64,000 nt of DNA, taken from positions 2,415,267 through 2,479,266 of the forward strand of contig CM055740.1 of assembly GCA_029465975.1 (NCBI GenBank). The letters run 5' to 3'. This document shows positions 58,001 through 64,000 of the stretch, in pieces. The notes beneath the pieces are model-generated. The model was not told the origin of the DNA. It searched no databases and saw nothing but the letters and a program-made list of their open reading frames with translations. A program made the translations under genes and the position numbers. This stretch comes from Dallia pectoralis. Taxonomy: Eukaryota; Chordata; Actinopteri; Esociformes; Umbridae. Position 1 is the stretch's first letter, and every line of letters begins with the position of its first letter.

Positions 58001-60169
58001 ACTGTACACCAGTGAAATGTCCATTCAAAGAAGACATTAAATGTACGAAGGTCGGTCAAGTCCTGGACACAGAAATAGTGGACTGCTGTCCGCAGACTAA
58101 ATGTGGTGAGTAGAGACTGCATTTGAACTATTCAACAATGACATACTTCGAGGTTGCCTGAGTAGCCATTTGTTTGGCATTTGATAGAGGGAATGAATGA
58201 TGGCACAAAGAAAGTCTAGATTGTATTCTGCAAAACATTTATACAAATCAAACAAGCCCCAGGGGGATTCCATTTTCTCCGATGGTTGCCTAGCTACAAT
58301 GCTTTTACCTAATTAGTTCCTTTTTTATCGATTTCTCATTCCTATGCCCTGTCTTTGCAAATAATGACTAAATTGAGTTTAATGTACTTAATATTCCCTG
58401 GGTTGTGGTGATGTCCCATCTAGGTATTGTAAGCTATGAGTTTCTTAGTATATTGTTGTTTTCACAGTACAACAGAGGTATTTTGAGGAACAAGACTCCA
58501 TGCCAGATTTTTGTCAATTAATTACTGTAAACCGCTCTGTAAAAGAGTGTGAGGTATCTTGTTAAAGCATTCCTAAAAGTCCCCCGCCCCTTTTCCCAAC
58601 AGTGTGTGACGTGAGCCGCTGTCCAGAACTACCACAGTGCCCTCTAGGGACGGAGCTAAGAACTTCAACGGAAATTTGCTGCCTCACTTACACCTGCGGT
58701 AAGGCTTTGCAATGTGTTGGCTATTAGGTTATTACAATAACTTTTCTGAACAACAGGAAATGCATAATTGGGTCATTTATGTAAAAAAACTTCTAAAATG
58801 TCCATATTAGTATTGATATACTATTACAAGAAAACTACAAGCAGTATTATTGCAGTATATATGTATAATGTAGCCTATACTGAGTTAAATAGACATGTTT
58901 ATATTTAATTTAATTGATTAAATGAAACTATTGAGCGACAAGAAATGTTACATTAAAATAAAAATTGACTGATTGGTCATGCCTTAAAGCTTTTGACAGT
59001 GATTTAATGGTCCCCAGAAAGGAACAGTTTGTGAACCACATACCTACTCTGAAAAAAATGTCTGTTCAACAACTGTTGCTGATTGTTCAACCCTTTAATT
59101 GTCTGTCCCAATAGTTCCCAAACCTGTGTGTGTCTACCAAAATAACGAATATCAGGTGAGGAATTGTTTAAATAGCTCTGCAGAAAGTGCTTACAAAGTG
59201 TGAAAAAATATTTTTACTTGATTATGGGTGAAGTCATTTTAAATAGGAAGGTTTTAGTTTATCAATAGTTTATCTATTGTGTGTTAACTGTTATTTATTG
59301 ATTTCTTCCTGACAGCCAGGGCAGGTTTGGTCGCCCCCTACTGACAGATGTGTGCAGTATAATTGCACAAAGGAAAATGACAAGTACATCGCTGTGGAAA
59401 CCAAAATACAATGTCCAGATTACAAACCAGAAGACTGTATTCCTGTAAGTACATGAGAACAGATGAATATGTGGTGGTGGTGGGGGGACAAACAAACAGA
59501 ACATTTATATTATTATTGTACATTTCTACATATTATACATTGTACAAATATTACATATTTGAGCGCTACATTTTCATACTGGCCCTGTATGAGATGGGAT
59601 TCAAACCCACAACCAGATGGGATTCGAACCCACAACCATGTTGCATGTTTTGTGCACTAATGTGGTACCTCATTTGGTTCTACTTCACTGATTTACACAA
59701 CATGTTTTGTGGCTTGTAACTGACTGTAACTAGTCAAATCCACATTTTAGCTGAATGCTTTTCTTTCTGACATCACAGGGAACTGAGACCACTGATGCAA
59801 ATGGCTGCTGTCGATCATGTAAGTGTTTCTAACGATTTCTTATTAAATAACAAAGATTTGTGTGAAATTCTTTATGAATAAAATCTACCAATCAAACAAC
59901 CTCTATTCAAAACTATAATGCCACAAATACATATTTTTTTAGTTTTTGCAGACATTTTTTATTCGAAATGTTCAGATCTAGTAGTTATTTACTGGGTTAC
60001 TGCAATAGTCTGTAAACTCGACTCTTTCTGAAACTCTACCCTCTCTCCTAGGCATAAGAAGTAACTGTGTTGTGAAGAAGAGCACCACCTTCCTCCAGGT
60101 TGATAACTGCAAGTCTGTTCTACCAGTGGAGCTGGCAGCCTGTGGGGGAGCCTGTGGAACGTCTTCTAT
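37376..60169 (+). CDS. muc2-like: Gene C: MUC2-type mucin with lesions; last exon not in view
   Basis: Exons: 37376-37442, 37670-37705, 37822-38092, 38851-38965, 40003-40093, 40363-40466, 40590-40809, 40993-41118, 41888-42005, 42088-42226, 42507-42614, 42973-43042, 43283-43420, 43678-43840, 44276-44370, 44613-44739, 45037-45137, 46083-46231, 46497-46546, 46681-46780, 46918-about 47075, 47476-47614, 47762-47869, 48091-48269, 48537-48776, 49291-49447, 49617-49745, 49892-50042, about 50080-54825, 54941-55112, 55241-55485, 55770-55953, 56119-56317, 56563-56741, 56994-57063, 57181-57317, 57505-57536, 57937-58105, 58603-58698, 59115-59155, 59316-59444, 59779-59818, 60052-60169. Signal peptide, D1, D2, D'D3, PTS with two CysD, D4, VWC and half of CTCK. 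Frame is clean before 43.6 kb and after 54.8 kb; between them there are at least five 1-bp losses, a TGA and a disrupted PTS junction. Either a decaying gene or local sequence errors. Confidence 0.82.
38285..38545. repeat. 11/22-bp minisatellite
   Basis: Units acagatggttt/acagatggtta/acagacggttt; in the third intron of gene C, in the same intron where gene B has the 36-bp array. Confidence 0.88.
39040..39240. repeat. 45-bp tandem array
   Basis: Four to five units of attattactaatattattac plus ggcccataaagctctggtaat, ending at the Tc1/mariner-type remnant. Confidence 0.85.
39255..39605. mobile_element. Tc1/mariner-type DNA transposon remnant
   Basis: Ends with cacatacttttggccatatagtgta, a terminal sequence widespread in fish Tc1/mariner-type elements. 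Inside, gaccucaacc-like and gaggaaaaacttcccagaag words fit decayed transposase-derived DNA. The left border is not resolved. It lies in the fourth intron of gene C, just after a 45-bp tandem array. Confidence 0.5.
39765..39885. repeat. Short GT/AT-rich tandem array
   Basis: About three units of tgtgggtaaatatattagg and tttgtacattgag. Length differs between units. Confidence 0.7.
40363..42005 (+). CDS. muc2-like: Gene C, D1 C8 and TIL modules
   Basis: Exons 40363-40466, 40590-40809 (C8, CHCGNSTDSASCVCQTISEF), 40993-41118 (TIL) and 41888-42005 (GTVFDDINMSGCVAVDQC). The end of the TIL exon and its donor are repeated with a 94-bp period (donors at 41119, 41213, 41307, 41401 and 41495). Only the first donor is preceded by the full exon. 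Confidence 0.88.
41077..41510. repeat. 94-bp tandem repeat with exon end and donor (gene C)
   Basis: Five copies with donors at 41119, 41213, 41307, 41401 and 41495. Same origin as the gene B array at 35731-35998, but with more copies and a unit four bases shorter. Confidence 0.94.
42088..43840 (+). CDS. muc2-like: Gene C, D2 VWD module (last exon frameshifted)
   Basis: Exons 42088-42226 (SHITTYDGKAYTFHGDC), 42507-42614, 42973-43042, 43283-43420 and 43678-43840. The last exon is 163 nt; its gene A counterpart is 165 nt. The shortage is two single-base losses, both in short A runs (43705-43708 and 43731-43732); between and after them the expected residues return in other frames (FANTW, PDASQSF, PCSLSVEN). 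Confidence 0.85.
43925..44072. repeat. 38-bp tandem array
   Basis: About four units of ctgaacccattcgatccccc plus agctgttttcaaaccttt, in the intron after the frameshifted D2 exon of gene C. Confidence 0.85.
44276..46546 (+). CDS. muc2-like: Gene C, D2 C8 and TIL modules
   Basis: Exons 44276-44370 and 44613-44739 (C8, same lengths as in gene A: 95 and 127 nt), 45037-45137 and 46083-46231 (TIL, two exons where gene A has one), and 46497-46546 (CSCRHGILSCAGEP). Frame is maintained across this block. The end of exon 44613-44739 with its donor is present three times with an 86-bp period. Confidence 0.87.
44704..44960. repeat. 86-bp tandem repeat with exon end and donor
   Basis: Three copies of the last 36 nt of exon 44613-44739, its donor and about 50 bp of intron. 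Donors at 44740, 44826 and 44912, all gtaaga. Confidence 0.94.
45138..46082. other. Intron present in gene C, absent from gene A
   Basis: 945 bp dividing the D2 TIL exon. Unique AT-rich sequence; no mobile element ends or direct repeats are recognisable that would show how it was gained. Confidence 0.6.
46681..47075 (+). CDS. muc2-like: Gene C, D' module, damaged
   Basis: Exon 46681-46780 encodes TCNHPMVFFNCSNAAPA but loses frame at an A run (46752-46754). Exon 46918-about 47075 resembles the MUC2 D' exon (CLSGCMCPDGLLSDGNGGC, CPCSHNGVDYQPGET) but again lacks one base in an A run at 46924-46927. Its 3' border is unclear: family members end in a C-N-x-C motif and a strong donor; here tgcaacacc near 47074 is followed by no good donor, and the next one (gtaaat at 47112) has the wrong phase. 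Confidence 0.65.
47476..48776 (+). CDS. muc2-like: Gene C, D3 VWD module with in-frame TGA
   Basis: Exons 47476-47614, 47762-47869, 48091-48269 and 48537-48776. In the first, codon 47489-47491 is TGA in CTCKG-stop-KWEC, where the family has any residue followed by the conserved K/R-W. The exon otherwise keeps the exact length (139 nt) and signature (YGDGHYITFDEKRFNFNGDC) of gene A. Exon 48091-48269 is one base short at 48141-48146 (179 versus 180 nt). Exon 48537-48776 (VCGLCGNYDGNGNNDFTS) is intact at 240 nt. Confidence 0.82.
49291..50042 (+). CDS. muc2-like: Gene C, D3 C8 and TIL modules
   Basis: Exons 49291-49447 (C8), 49617-49745 and 49892-50042. The last encodes GCYPKCPSTHPYLEEGTMKC ... 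CGCYDLNGQHFNTGEV, a full MUC2-like TIL/E' piece that gene A lacks. It ends with two carried bases (TG) before gtatgt, but the next exon (acceptor about 50079) reads in the frame needing one carried base, so one base is missing or the acceptor is elsewhere. Confidence 0.82.
50080..54825 (+). CDS. muc2-like: Gene C, PTS exon (mucin domain), interrupted
   Basis: Thr/Ser/Pro/Glu-rich repeats, unlike gene A in composition: TTTTAPSTTTETTETPEP-type units of about 17 to 18 residues. The order is PTS, CysD 1, PTS, CysD 2, PTS. The frame is open to 50897, where a TGA and several further frame changes occur in a scrambled stretch (50897-51180). From about 51180 the frame is open again through CysD 2 to the donor after DPPRK at 54825. 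The two CysD copies are 1,870 bp apart, not a multiple of three, which independently shows that bases are missing or added between them. Confidence 0.82.
50553..50846 (+). CDS. muc2-like: Gene C CysD domain, copy 1
   Basis: CLPGCNWSDWLDTDYPEDG start with the WxxW motif, IECRAKELPDQSLDDLGQVV in the middle and CYNYEIRVKCCGSC end. The middle part closely resembles the CysD of mammalian MUC2 (IECRS.KDPHLSLEQLGQ type), a main reason for the MUC2 assignment. Confidence 0.92.
52423..52716 (+). CDS. muc2-like: Gene C CysD domain, copy 2
   Basis: Nearly identical with copy 1; I see only a handful of base changes (for example gacgga/gatgga, ggtaaa/ggtcaa, gccaaagaa/gcccaaaaa). It is clearly different from both gene A copies, so homogenisation acts within each gene rather than between them. 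Confidence 0.92.
54941..55953 (+). CDS. muc2-like: Gene C, linker and D4 VWD module with GDPH
   Basis: Linker exon 54941-55112, then D4 exons 55241-55485 (CSGWGDPHYVTFDGQYYSF, GDPH at 55258-55269) and 55770-55953 (VTINGKQIFPTYSNEDL ... FHGNTEGQC, exactly 184 nt as in gene A). The D4 intron here is 284 bp, against 2.66 kb in gene A, the difference being the 13-bp satellite. Confidence 0.9.
56119..57536 (+). CDS. muc2-like: Gene C, D4 C8 and TIL modules
   Basis: Exons 56119-56317 (CDNDRRNDCRSPDGQ, with a short Pro/Thr stretch PPTTLPPPTTC), 56563-56741 (C8), 56994-57063, 57181-57317 (EGCFCPEGTILFNTFSDTC) and the 32-nt exon 57505-57536 (GCTGPDGKNKQ). Phases are consistent throughout. Confidence 0.88.
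57937..59818 (+). CDS. muc2-like: Gene C, VWC-type modules
   Basis: Exons 57937-58105 (CQDCKCSADTMSVHC), 58603-58698, 59115-59155 (VPKPVCVYQNNEYQ), 59316-59444 (VWSPPTDRCVQYNC) and 59779-59818 (DANGCCRSC). The exon pair 26489-26611 and 26722-26826 of gene A is absent: between 59156 and 59315 there are only 160 bp. So gene C has one VWC module less, or gene A one more. Confidence 0.85.
58106..59114. other. Introns of gene C VWC region
   Basis: Two introns (58106-58602, 58699-59114) flank exon 58603-58698. Both are unique sequence with stops in all frames, unlike the open intron at the matching place in gene A (25773-26240). Confidence 0.6.
59591..59640 (-). other. Duplicated tRNA-like B-box (SINE remnant?)
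   Basis: Read on the minus strand, GGTTGTGGGTTCGAATCCCA followed by a second slightly altered copy 24 bp on. GGTTCGAATCC matches the RNA polymerase III B box/T-arm of tRNAs. No acceptor stem, D-arm or A box is found nearby, so this is not a tRNA gene; a fragment of a tRNA-derived SINE is the best guess. Confidence 0.4.
60052..60169 (+). CDS. muc2-like: Gene C, first half of CTCK
   Basis: Encodes CIRSNCVVKKSTTFLQVDNC ... CGGACGTSSM, the first CTCK half, six bases shorter than in gene A (118 versus 124 nt). It ends with two carried bases at the donor gtgagt. The final exon with the CSCC motif and stop codon is not found before the window ends at 64000; a LINE occupies most of the intron. Confidence 0.85.
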
Positions 60170-60316
60170 GTGAGTAGAATATATCTAAATAAACAGAAAC
60201 ACACAATTAATATGTGAGTAGAATATCTCTAAATAAACAGAAACACACACATTTAATATGTGAGTAGAATATCTCTAAATAAACAGAAACACGCACATAT
60301 AATATGTGAGTAGAAT
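60163..60316. repeat. 44/46-bp minisatellite at the CTCK donor
   Basis: Donor-like tat/gtgagtagaat occurs at 60170, 60214, 60260 and 60306, and once more at 63680 behind the LINE. The first is the real donor of exon 60052-60169. Confidence 0.9.
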
Positions 60317-60341
60317 CTCATCTCATCTCATCTTCAACCGC

Positions 60342-61636
60342 TTATCCGGGGTCGGGTCGCGGGGGTAGCAGCTCTAGCAGGGGACCCCAAACTTCCCTTT
60401 CCCGGGCAACATTAGCCAGCTCTGACTGGGGAATCCCGAGGCGTTCCCAGGCCAGTGTGGAGATATAATCTCTCCACCTAGTCCTGGGTCTTCCCCGAGG
60501 TCTCCTCCCAGCTGGACGTGCCTGGAACACCTCTCTAGGGAGGCGCCCAGGTGGCATTCGTACAAGATGCCCGAACCACCTCAACTGGCTCCTTTCTATG
60601 CAAAGGAGCAGCGGCTCTACTCCGAGTTCCTCTCGGATGACTGAGCTTCTCACCCTATCCCTAAGGGAGAGGCCAGCCACCTTTCTGAGAAAACCCATTT
60701 CGGCCGCTTGTACCCGCGATCTAGTTCTTTCGGTCATGACCCAGCTTTCATGACCATAGGTGAGGGTAGGAACAAAGATTGACCGGTAGATCGAGAGCTT
60801 TGCCTTTCGGCTCAGCTCTCTTTTCGTCACAACGGTGCGGTGAAGCGAATGCAACACCGCCCCCGCTGCTCCGATCCTCCGACCAATCTCCCGCTCCATT
60901 GTTCCCTCACTCGCGAACAAGACCCCGAGGTACTTGAACTCCTTCACTTGGAGTAAGGACTCATTCCCTACCCGGAGTAGGCACTCCACCGGTTTCCTGC
61001 TGAGAGTCATGGCCTCAGATTTAGAGGTGCTAACCCTCATCCCAGCCGCTTCAAACTCGGCTGCGAACCGATCCAGTGAGTGCTGAAGGTCACCGACCGA
61101 TGAGGCCATCAGGACCACATCATCCGCAAAAAGCAGTGATGTGACCATCAGCCCACCGAACGGGAACCCCTCCCCCATGACTACGCCTTGATATCCTGTC
61201 CATGAATATTACAAACAGGATTGGTGACAAAGCGCAGCCCTGGCGGAGGCCAACCCCCACCTGGAACGAATCCGACTTACTGCCGAGGACACGGACACAG
61301 CTCATGCTTTGAGCGTACAGAGATTGGATGGCCCTGAGAAGAGACCCCTCACCCCATACTCCCGCAGCACCTCCCACAAAAGATCCCGGGGTACCCGGTC
61401 ATACGCCTTCTCCAGATCCACAAAACACATGTAGACTGGATGGGCATACTCCCAGGCCCCCTCCAGGATCCTTGCGAGAGTAAAGAGCTGGTCCGTGGTT
61501 CCCGGCCAGGACGAAAACCGCATTGTTCCTCTTCAATCTGAGGTTCGACTATTGGCCGAACCCTCCTTTCCAGCACTTTGGAGTACACTTTACCAGGGAG
61601 GCTGAGGAGTGTGATACCTCTGTAATTGGCACACAC
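60342..61636 (-). pseudogene. LINE reverse transcriptase, frameshifted
   Basis: Successive RT motifs appear in different frames: NYRGITLLSLPGKVYSK (61636-61349), FVDLEKAYDRVPRDLLW (61523-61302), GLRQGCALSPILFVIFMDRI (61377-61120), then FADD in LLFADDVVLMAS (61178-60342) followed by LRWFGHLVRMPPGRLPRE. All catalytic blocks exist, but at least three frameshifts separate them. Confidence 0.85.
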
Positions 61637-61822
61637 TCTCTGGTCCCCCTTTTAAAAGGGGAACCACCACCCCGGTCTGCCACTCCTCTGGCACTGTCCC
61701 AGACTTCCATGCAATGTTGAAGAGGCGTGTCAACCAAGACAGCCCTTCCCCACCCAAAGCTTTTAGCATTTCTGGACGAATCTCATCAGTCCCTGGGGCT
61801 TTGCCACTGTGGAGTTGTTTGA

Positions 61823-62730
61823 CTACCTCAGCGACTTCCCCAGGGAAACTGACGATGACCCTCCATCAGCCTCCAGCTCTGCCTCTGTACTAGAGGGCGT
61901 GTAGGTCGGATTCAGGAGCTCCTCAAAATGCTCTTTCCAGCGCCCGATCACATCATCAGTTGAGGTCAACAGTGTCCCATCCTTACTGTACACAGCTTGG
62001 ATGGTTCCCGTTTTCCCCTTCTGAGGTGCCGAACGGTTTTCCAGAAGCATTTTGGTGCCGACCGAAAGTCCTTCTCCATAGCTTCTCCAAACTTCTCCCA
62101 CACCCGCTGCTTTGCCTCTGACACGGCAGCGGCTGCAGCCCTTCGGGCCTGTCGGTACCCTGCAACTGCCTCCGGAGTCCCCAGGGCTAGCATATCCCTG
62201 AAGGCCTCCTTCTTCAGTCGGACAGCTTCCCTGACCACCGTGGTCCACCACGGTGTTCTAGGGTTACCACCCCTTGAGGCACCTAGGACCTTGAGACCAC
62301 AGCTCACCGCCGCAGCTTCAGCAATAGAAGCTTTGAACATTGCCCACTCAGGTTCAATGCCCCCAACCTCCACAGGGATGCCTGAAAAGCTCCGCCGGAG
62401 GTGTGAGTTAAAGATCTTTCGGACAGGGGCCTCCTCCAGACGTTCCCAGTTCACCCGCACTACCCGTTTGGGCTTACCTGGTCTGTCCAAAGTCTTTCCC
62501 CACCCTCTGATCCAACTCACTACCAGATGGTGATCAGTTGACAGCTCTGCCCCTCTCTTCACCCGAGTGTCCAAAACATGCGGCCTTAGATCAGCCGATA
62601 CGATTACAAAATCGATCATTGACCTTCGGCCTAGGGTGCGCTGGTACCATGTACACTTATGCGCCTCCTTATGTTCGAACATGGTGTTTGTTATAGACAA
62701 TCCATGACTAGCACAGAAGTCCAATAACAA
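61823..62730 (-). pseudogene. LINE endonuclease end and linker
   Basis: Frame from 62730 to 61966 carries RRSMIDFVIVSADLRPHV and STDHHLVVSW, the last endonuclease motif, then an Ala/Arg-rich linker. It is continued in another frame from 62251 to 61823 (NRSAPQKGKTGTIQ, RWKEHFEELLNP). The overlap of two frames shows at least one frameshift near 62000. Confidence 0.75.
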
Positions 62731-62744
62731 ACGACCGCTCGGGT

Positions 62745-63533
62745 TTAGATCAGGAGGCCGTTCCTCCCAATCACGCCTCTCCAGGTGTCTCCATCGTTGC
62801 CCACATGTGCGTTGAAGTCACCCAGCAGAATGATGGAGTCCCCTACTGGAGCCCTATATAGGACTCCCTTCAGGGTCTCCAAGAAGGCTGAATACTCCGA
62901 ACTGCTGTTTGGTGCATAAGCACAAACAACAGTCAGAGTCTTCCCCCCCACCACCCTTAGGCGTAGGGAGGCAAACCTCTCATCCACCGGGGTAAACTCC
63001 AACACCACCGTGCTCAGACGTGGGCTCGTGAGTATCCCCACACCAGCCCGCCGCCTCTCACCCTGGGCAACTCCAGAGAAGAACAGAGTCCAACCCCTAT
63101 CCAGGAGTAAGGTTCCAGAGCCACGGTTGTGCGTAGAGGTAAGTCCCACCAGATCCAACTGGTATCGCTCCACCTCACGCACAAGTTCTGGCTCCTTCCC
63201 CCCCAGTGAGGTGACGTTCCACGTCCCCAAAGCAAGCTTCTGCCGCCCGGGTCTGATCCGTCGAGACCCCCCACCTTCACTGCCACCCATATGACAGCGC
63301 ACCCGACCCCTGCGGTTGCTCCTGTGAGTGGTGGGCCCACAGGATGGAGAGGAGAGAGATGCCACGTATCTCGTTCGGGCTGTGCCCGGCCGGGCTCCGT
63401 GGCAAACCCGGCCACCAGACGCTCGCTTTCGAGCCCGCCGTCTGGGCCTGGCTCCAGACGAGGGCCCTGGGCTTCCTCCAGGCAGGGTCTCGCTCCTTTT
63501 TCCTCGATCTTTCATGGGGTCTTGGTGAACCAT
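62745..63533 (-). pseudogene. LINE endonuclease, N-terminal part
   Basis: 262-residue frame with the apurinic-type endonuclease motifs GTWNVTSLGGKE, CAYAPNSSSEYS and ILLGDFNAHVGND. An Arg-rich stretch precedes the domain. The frame stops where the C-terminal endonuclease part continues in another frame (62730 downwards), so the domain is interrupted. Confidence 0.8.
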
Positions 63534-63690
63534 TCTTAGTCTGGCCCCTCGCCTGAGACCACTTTGCCTTGGGAAACCCTACCAGGAGCATGAAGCTCCA
63601 GACAACCCAGCCCTCAGGTTCATAGGGGCACACAAACCTCTCCACCACGTTAAGGTGATGATTCCCGGGGAAGTAGTATGTGAGTAGAAT

Positions 63691-64000
63691 AATTGTTTAA
63701 TCATGTTTAAGCATGAAGTAATCAAAACACTGTCTTTCTTCACAAATGTCCCTGTTAGAGCAAAAAAAAATAATATATATACATTCTATAACATTTAACA
63801 AGTCAATAACATCCTTTTGCACTTACCTGGCTTTTTGGGGGACTATTAGTCCTGTTGAATGAACATAAATACACACATTGTGTGAGTGTACCCTAACAAC
63901 AATGATACGATGTATGAGATTATCTGAATGTGAAAAAACATTTTTCAACAGAATATTTTTTTCTACTTCTGTGGCAATGCAATCACCTGGCCAGCAAATT
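63691..64000. other. Intron sequence behind the LINE
   Basis: AT-rich unique sequence continuing the last visible intron of gene C. No acceptor followed by a CTCK-like frame is present, so the terminal exon must lie beyond 64000 or be lost. Confidence 0.6.

Larger units (their letters stand above)
60317..63676 (-). mobile_element. Non-LTR retrotransposon (LINE, RTE/Rex3-like), broken
   Basis: 3,360 bp on the minus strand with an endonuclease region and a reverse transcriptase. The 3' end (at 60317) is a tandem GATGA tail, as in RTE-type elements that end in short repeats instead of poly(A). Both flanks carry TATGTGAGTAGAAT (60303-60316 and 63677-63690), a likely 14-bp target duplication, though the same words also belong to the surrounding minisatellite. 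Its GC content is clearly higher than that of the mucin introns. Coding capacity is split among at least five frames, so this copy cannot move on its own. The clade call is from the general look of the protein, not a search. Confidence 0.85.

Noticed and set aside
59591..59640. tRNA gene
   Set aside because: Only the T-arm/B-box part is present, twice; no acceptor stem, A box or anticodon arm can be folded around it.
61997..62533. Plus-strand frame of 178 codons within the LINE
   Set aside because: Antisense of the endonuclease/linker region, whose minus-strand frames carry recognisable motifs.

Overview
The window is vertebrate genomic DNA, almost certainly from a ray-finned fish. Genes are split into many short exons with GT-AG introns, introns and flanks carry Tc1/mariner-type, hAT-type and LINE remnants typical of teleosts, and there is one 500-base run of N. 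The Tc1-type remnants resemble families abundant in salmonids and pike, but the species is not determined here.

All host genes recognised are secreted gel-forming mucins of the MUC2 type, all on the + strand. Gene A (208-28941, 5' end outside the window) runs from the C8 module of D1 through D2, D'D3, one very large Thr/Pro/Gln/Glu-rich (PTS) exon with two CysD domains, D4, VWC modules and a C-terminal cystine knot (CTCK). Its 38 visible exons join without a frame break (8,532 nt, 2,843 residues plus stop). Gene B (30578-35772) has a promoter, a signal peptide and a complete D1 set of exons, then stops in front of an assembly gap. Gene C (37376-60169 and beyond) starts with a nearly identical D1 and continues through every mucin module up to the first half of the CTCK; its last exon is not visible. 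Gene C has a cluster of single-base losses, one in-frame TGA and a scrambled PTS junction between about 43.7 and 51.2 kb, so it is either a decaying copy or a poorly assembled stretch.

Non-coding space is dominated by minisatellites, about 25 arrays with units from 13 to 98 bp. The most unusual property of the window is where they sit. Many start exactly at a 5' splice site, and in several the repeat unit contains the last bases of the exon plus the splice donor, so working donors have been copied in tandem. One 27-bp array fills an intron whose entire length is open and in frame with both neighbouring exons. Mobile elements have landed inside such arrays: a 1.55-kb non-autonomous hAT-like element with an 8-bp target duplication (31951-33503) and a 3.36-kb broken LINE on the minus strand (60317-63676).

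Functionally the gene products would be polymeric mucus glycoproteins: N-terminal D1-D2-D3 for assembly, PTS for O-glycans, CysD for non-covalent cross-links, D4 with a GDPH motif, and CTCK for dimerisation. Gene B as seen could only make a D1 fragment.
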